From positions 1,606,206-1,670,205 of the forward strand of contig JAAONU010000018.1 of NCBI GenBank assembly GCA_012932295.1: a stretch of 64,000 nt of DNA. The letters are read 5' to 3'. The translations under genes and the position numbers were made by a program. Each line of letters opens with the position of its first letter. The first letter of the stretch is position 1. The notes under the pieces are model-generated. The model had not been told where the DNA came from. It saw only the letters and a program-made list of their open reading frames with translations, and did no database searches. Shown piece by piece: positions 60,820 to 64,000 of this stretch. Origin of the DNA: Cyclina sinensis (Eukaryota; Mollusca; Bivalvia; Venerida; Veneridae).

Positions 60820-60863
60820 ATTATAAAATAATTGCTTTCACAGGATTATAGAATAATGTTGTC
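60820..60863. repeat. 25-bp minisatellite, right remnant beyond the LINE
   Basis: ATTATAAAATAATTGCTTTCACAGGATTATAGAATAATG continues the array of 50131-50441, starting with the duplicated ATTATAAAAT. Confidence 0.85.
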
Positions 60864-63829
60864 CTGCTAAAATGATTTATATCTGCACAGCATAGAAGTA
60901 TTATTACAATAACTACTTTATTAAAATTGTGAAAGTTACAGAAAACCTCGAAATATTGTAACATATTGCATCCATTTTAATTATGATTTTAATTGATAAT
61001 AATTATTGTTCCTATATTAACTGTAGCAGAAACGTACATGTTATCTATGTCTCTGACTGTAATTAATTCATTTTTGTAGTTTACATATCTATATTAATTA
61101 AGAGTAATCTAACTGTGCATTTCCAAATTTAACTGAAAATGATTTATAACCATTAAAAAAATTAAACTTAGCAATGTTTAACATACAGGTTTCAAAAAAG
61201 TTCTGGCAACAAGAAAACTGGAACACTAGAATAAATTGTACAAATTTGACATGATCATAAGTATTTGTTTCTGTTTCAGAAATAAATTCAGAGGATGAAT
61301 TATTGAATTAGTTTGAAATAATTTCTCTGATTGTTCTTAATTATGATACTGTTTTAATTAGCACCTCATCCTTAGATGTGTGAGTATTTGTATATTGCCA
61401 ATCATGGGGAGTTGATAATTAACAATCTTAAAGGTGTGAACTAGGACCTAATACATTTTGTTCCAAGTTGTGAACAAATAAAAGATGTTGATTATCAGTC
61501 CCGGATTTACCGGGGGATAGGGGCTTATGGGGCCCAACCCCCCCCCCCCAGCTGGCCCGTTTGTAAAAAAATAAAAGGGCTCATTTCTAAAGACTCTGAA
61601 GCATTTTTTCTGCTCTTTTCACCTCATAACAGAAACACAGTTAACCTTTCAATTTGCAATGGTCATGCAATATTACGTAACAACTGATAAAGAGTTCGCA
61701 ACTTTATAGCAGTGTATATTATACAATGTACCGTTTATTCGGCGGCACGGATTATAAGAGAGTTCTCCAGACTGATCATGATGTATAGTTTTCAAGCGTC
61801 TAGTAACCTTGACGTATTTGATAAAGTTGTTACATGAGCGTCTGCTGGCCATGATCAGTTGCCTGATGATATTGTGCAAACTCCAATCGTAACAACTCAG
61901 CCTTTTCCGACAACTTTGTATAAAGACATATTGAAGTCGCCCGAGGTGTTCCGAATGGTGCAAACTCCACACAGCGGTTACTTCCCTTACATAATCACTG
62001 CCGACAGTCATGTCACGTGATGATGGTCGAAAGTAAATAAACAAAATTTTTAACTTTTTTCAAGTTACATTTTTTTTAAATTTCATTACACACAGGCATG
62101 TTTAATTGATGCAGTTCCAATTTTTACTAAACCAAACAGAGAAAAAATAAATTCTTAAAGGTCATGTGACACGACTATAGCAACTTTGTCTATTCAAAAA
62201 GATCATAATGTACTGATTAAAATGGTTTAATTGCAAAATTATGAAAATATTGCTTTTGATAAGAAAAAACGTGTTTTTGATGATCGGCTGTTTCCGTTTT
62301 GACATCGGTATTTTCCGCCGCAATTTTTGGCTGTGACGTAGATTTATCCCTACTGTACCAGGCAGTAGTGATGAATTACACTGCTCATAACACATCCGTT
62401 TTTAAATGAAAAAATAACACTAAACCACAAGTGTAAGAAACACGATAAAGGCTTATAAAAGTAACATGCTATAATTTGTAAATAAAATAAAATAATGTGA
62501 TTACTTCTCGATTTTTATAAGTAAATTCAAACTATGTGCCGGGAGACGGGTTGTAATTTTGCCTTAATTAATAAATATTCCAATTTCTTCCATGTTGTGG
62601 TTCTATATAAATGTATCTCCTCCACGTTTTAACATGCTGCGTAGCACTTCCTCACATGATGTTTACGTGATAAACAAAATCTTTTTCATTTAAGTGTAGT
62701 AAGTGAATTTAGGTGATCTAATGTGTGATGAAACATTTGTTTCACTGGAATGGAAATTCAAACTACAGTGTATTTTCACGTTGGGATATTGTTTGAAAAA
62801 TAATAATATGGCATGTCCATCAAGTAGAAATTTGTGTCTGCTTATAAATTAATATCCAATGAAATGTCAAAGATCCATAAATCACGCCCTAAACTGTGGG
62901 ATTTATGCAAATTAACCTGTCCAAATGGGACCCTTGTATATTCTGCATAGCTGTCAAAACAAAGCAATAAACTTTTTTATGACCCAATCAATGATAAAGT
63001 TGAGACAAATAGCAAGATTTTATGGCAAGTGATCTTACAAATTGATTGAATTACTTTTGATCAGTCACACTTGTGAATACATTATGTAATATCTTGTACC
63101 AATTAATATGTCTGAATGATTTTTAGTTAAGAAGTTTCCATGCAGATACATATTTTTATTAGATAATTAAATGTAATGGATCTATTTATGATGAAAATAA
63201 AAATCATTCAACTTCTAAATATGAACAAATTAGAAAATAAAATGAATGAAAAACAATGTTTCTGTGTTATGATTTTGACATAGTTTTTAGGGCTTCTTCA
63301 TATTAGTTGTTCTCTGATCATTATTTTTTTGTTTTCAAAAATAAACAATTGTAGAATGAATAAGCCAAAAAAATGATATGCATTTATAATGAAAAAAATC
63401 ATAGATCTAGTCAAAGATTACTTACACGTACCTCAGGCAAAATATACCACAAACAAATAAGCAACACATCACTGTAAGGAGGGTGTTTTTATGGAAAACA
63501 ATCTCTCGATTGGAGTTAGTTAATCAAGTCTTCCAAAAAAACTGCATCGGATAAAAATAAGCATGTTCAAAATCTTTTTGGATCAGTTACTTGAAAAATA
63601 TCTCTATATATTTTCACTGATGTATCTTTTAATTCTATAACCCCGATTGAACTAGCCTGCATATAATATTTTTCATTGGCTTCGTAATTCCATTAAAATT
63701 TCAAATTATTTATTTAAAAAATCTTCAGTGTATATTCATGATGTTAGCGTAACTTGTTCAATTTTGTTTTTTTAATATATTCGGTCTACATTTTCACTTT
63801 CCATCATAATTTTTAAGTTTTCGTTAACA
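60864..63829. other. AT-rich flank, no gene recognised
   Basis: At ~61498 a CCCGGATTTACCGGGGGATA segment with a C-run resembles one end of a hAT-type element, but no partner end was found. A moderately CpG-containing stretch on 61680-62040 has a 123-codon minus frame without recognisable features. A possible minus-strand donor GAG|GTACGT at 63432/63431 could end a 5' UTR exon of the sacsin-like gene. Confidence 0.45.
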
Positions 63830-63925
63830 ATCATGGCCGCTGTGTCAAGTGGCAAGGGATAAATGTGCGTCACTTCCGGTTTCGCTCGTGACAGGTGCGC
63901 GCGACCAAGTGCGTAAAATATGGAT
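63830..63925 (-). promoter_or_regulatory. candidate CpG-rich promoter of the sacsin-like gene
   Basis: Unusually CpG-rich for this window (GTGCGTCACTTCCGG, TTTCGCTCGTG, GTGCGCGCGACC). The minus strand reads ACCGGAAGTGACG, an ETS/GABP-type site common in housekeeping promoters. A 5' exon is required somewhere right of 47110, and this is the best-looking location. It could equally drive a plus-strand gene beyond the window. Confidence 0.3.
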
Positions 63926-64000
63926 TTTAATTTGCTATAAAACATCTTTAAGATGAAAACTACCTGCGGAATTTTGTAAAACTGTCATAGTTAGATATAT

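Noticed and set aside
61673..62044. 123-codon minus-strand frame
   Set aside because: No domain or repeat pattern recognised. It could be part of a 5' exon, but nothing supports coding.

Overview
This is eukaryotic, animal DNA: AT-rich, dominated by introns and transposable elements, with one very large spliced gene on the minus strand. The repeat vocabulary suggests a mollusc, most likely a bivalve: AACAAGAGGGCC...GCTCACCTGAG heads, GGTCAAGGTCACAGTGACC motifs, long tandem-core elements, an intact BEL/Pao element and a LINE with an RNase H domain. That assignment is inference; no species-specific marker was read.

The host gene is sacsin-like and runs right to left. Six coding exons can be joined in phase with GT/AG borders: 47001-47108 (start ATG), 28142-28258, 20935-21082, 12723-14276, a single 11,114-bp exon at 587-11700, and 109-225. 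Together they give 4,386 codons with no interruption, and the gene continues past the left edge. The protein has three sacsin repeating regions, each opening with an HSP90-like ATPase fold, then a J domain with an intact HPD motif, then a HEPN domain cut by the window edge. An N-terminal ubiquitin-like domain is not visible. A 5' UTR exon must lie to the right of 47110; a GC-rich segment with an ETS-type site near 63.85 kb is a speculative promoter.

The introns are filled with mobile DNA. Introns 2 and 3 (11.7-28.1 kb) hold several non-autonomous elements with a terminal hairpin, 11-bp subterminal inverted repeats and tandem cores of about 145 or 165 bp, an architecture like Helentron-associated/pearl elements. 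Every recognisable head points the same way. Intron 1 (28.3-47.0 kb) contains a tRNA-derived SINE remnant, three small inverted-repeat elements, and an 11.1-kb BEL/Pao retrotransposon (34851-45975) antisense to the host gene. Its 565-bp LTRs are identical, it has a perfect 5-bp target duplication, and its 2,093-codon gag-pol frame is intact. It also carries a separate SGNH/GDSL-hydrolase-like ORF upstream of gag, which is split by a 2.2-kb Harbinger-like element that duplicated TTA and contains two opposing arrays of 180-bp repeats.

Upstream of the first coding exon (47.1-64 kb) lie a dead LINE fragment, a G-tract-rich hairpin element, and a 25-bp minisatellite that was split by a LINE of about 10.4 kb (50442-60819) leaving a 10-bp target duplication. 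The LINE has a zinc-knuckle ORF1 and an APE-RT-RNase H ORF2, both inactivated, and itself carries a nested element with near-identical 146-bp tandem repeats. From 60.9 to 64 kb no gene was recognised.
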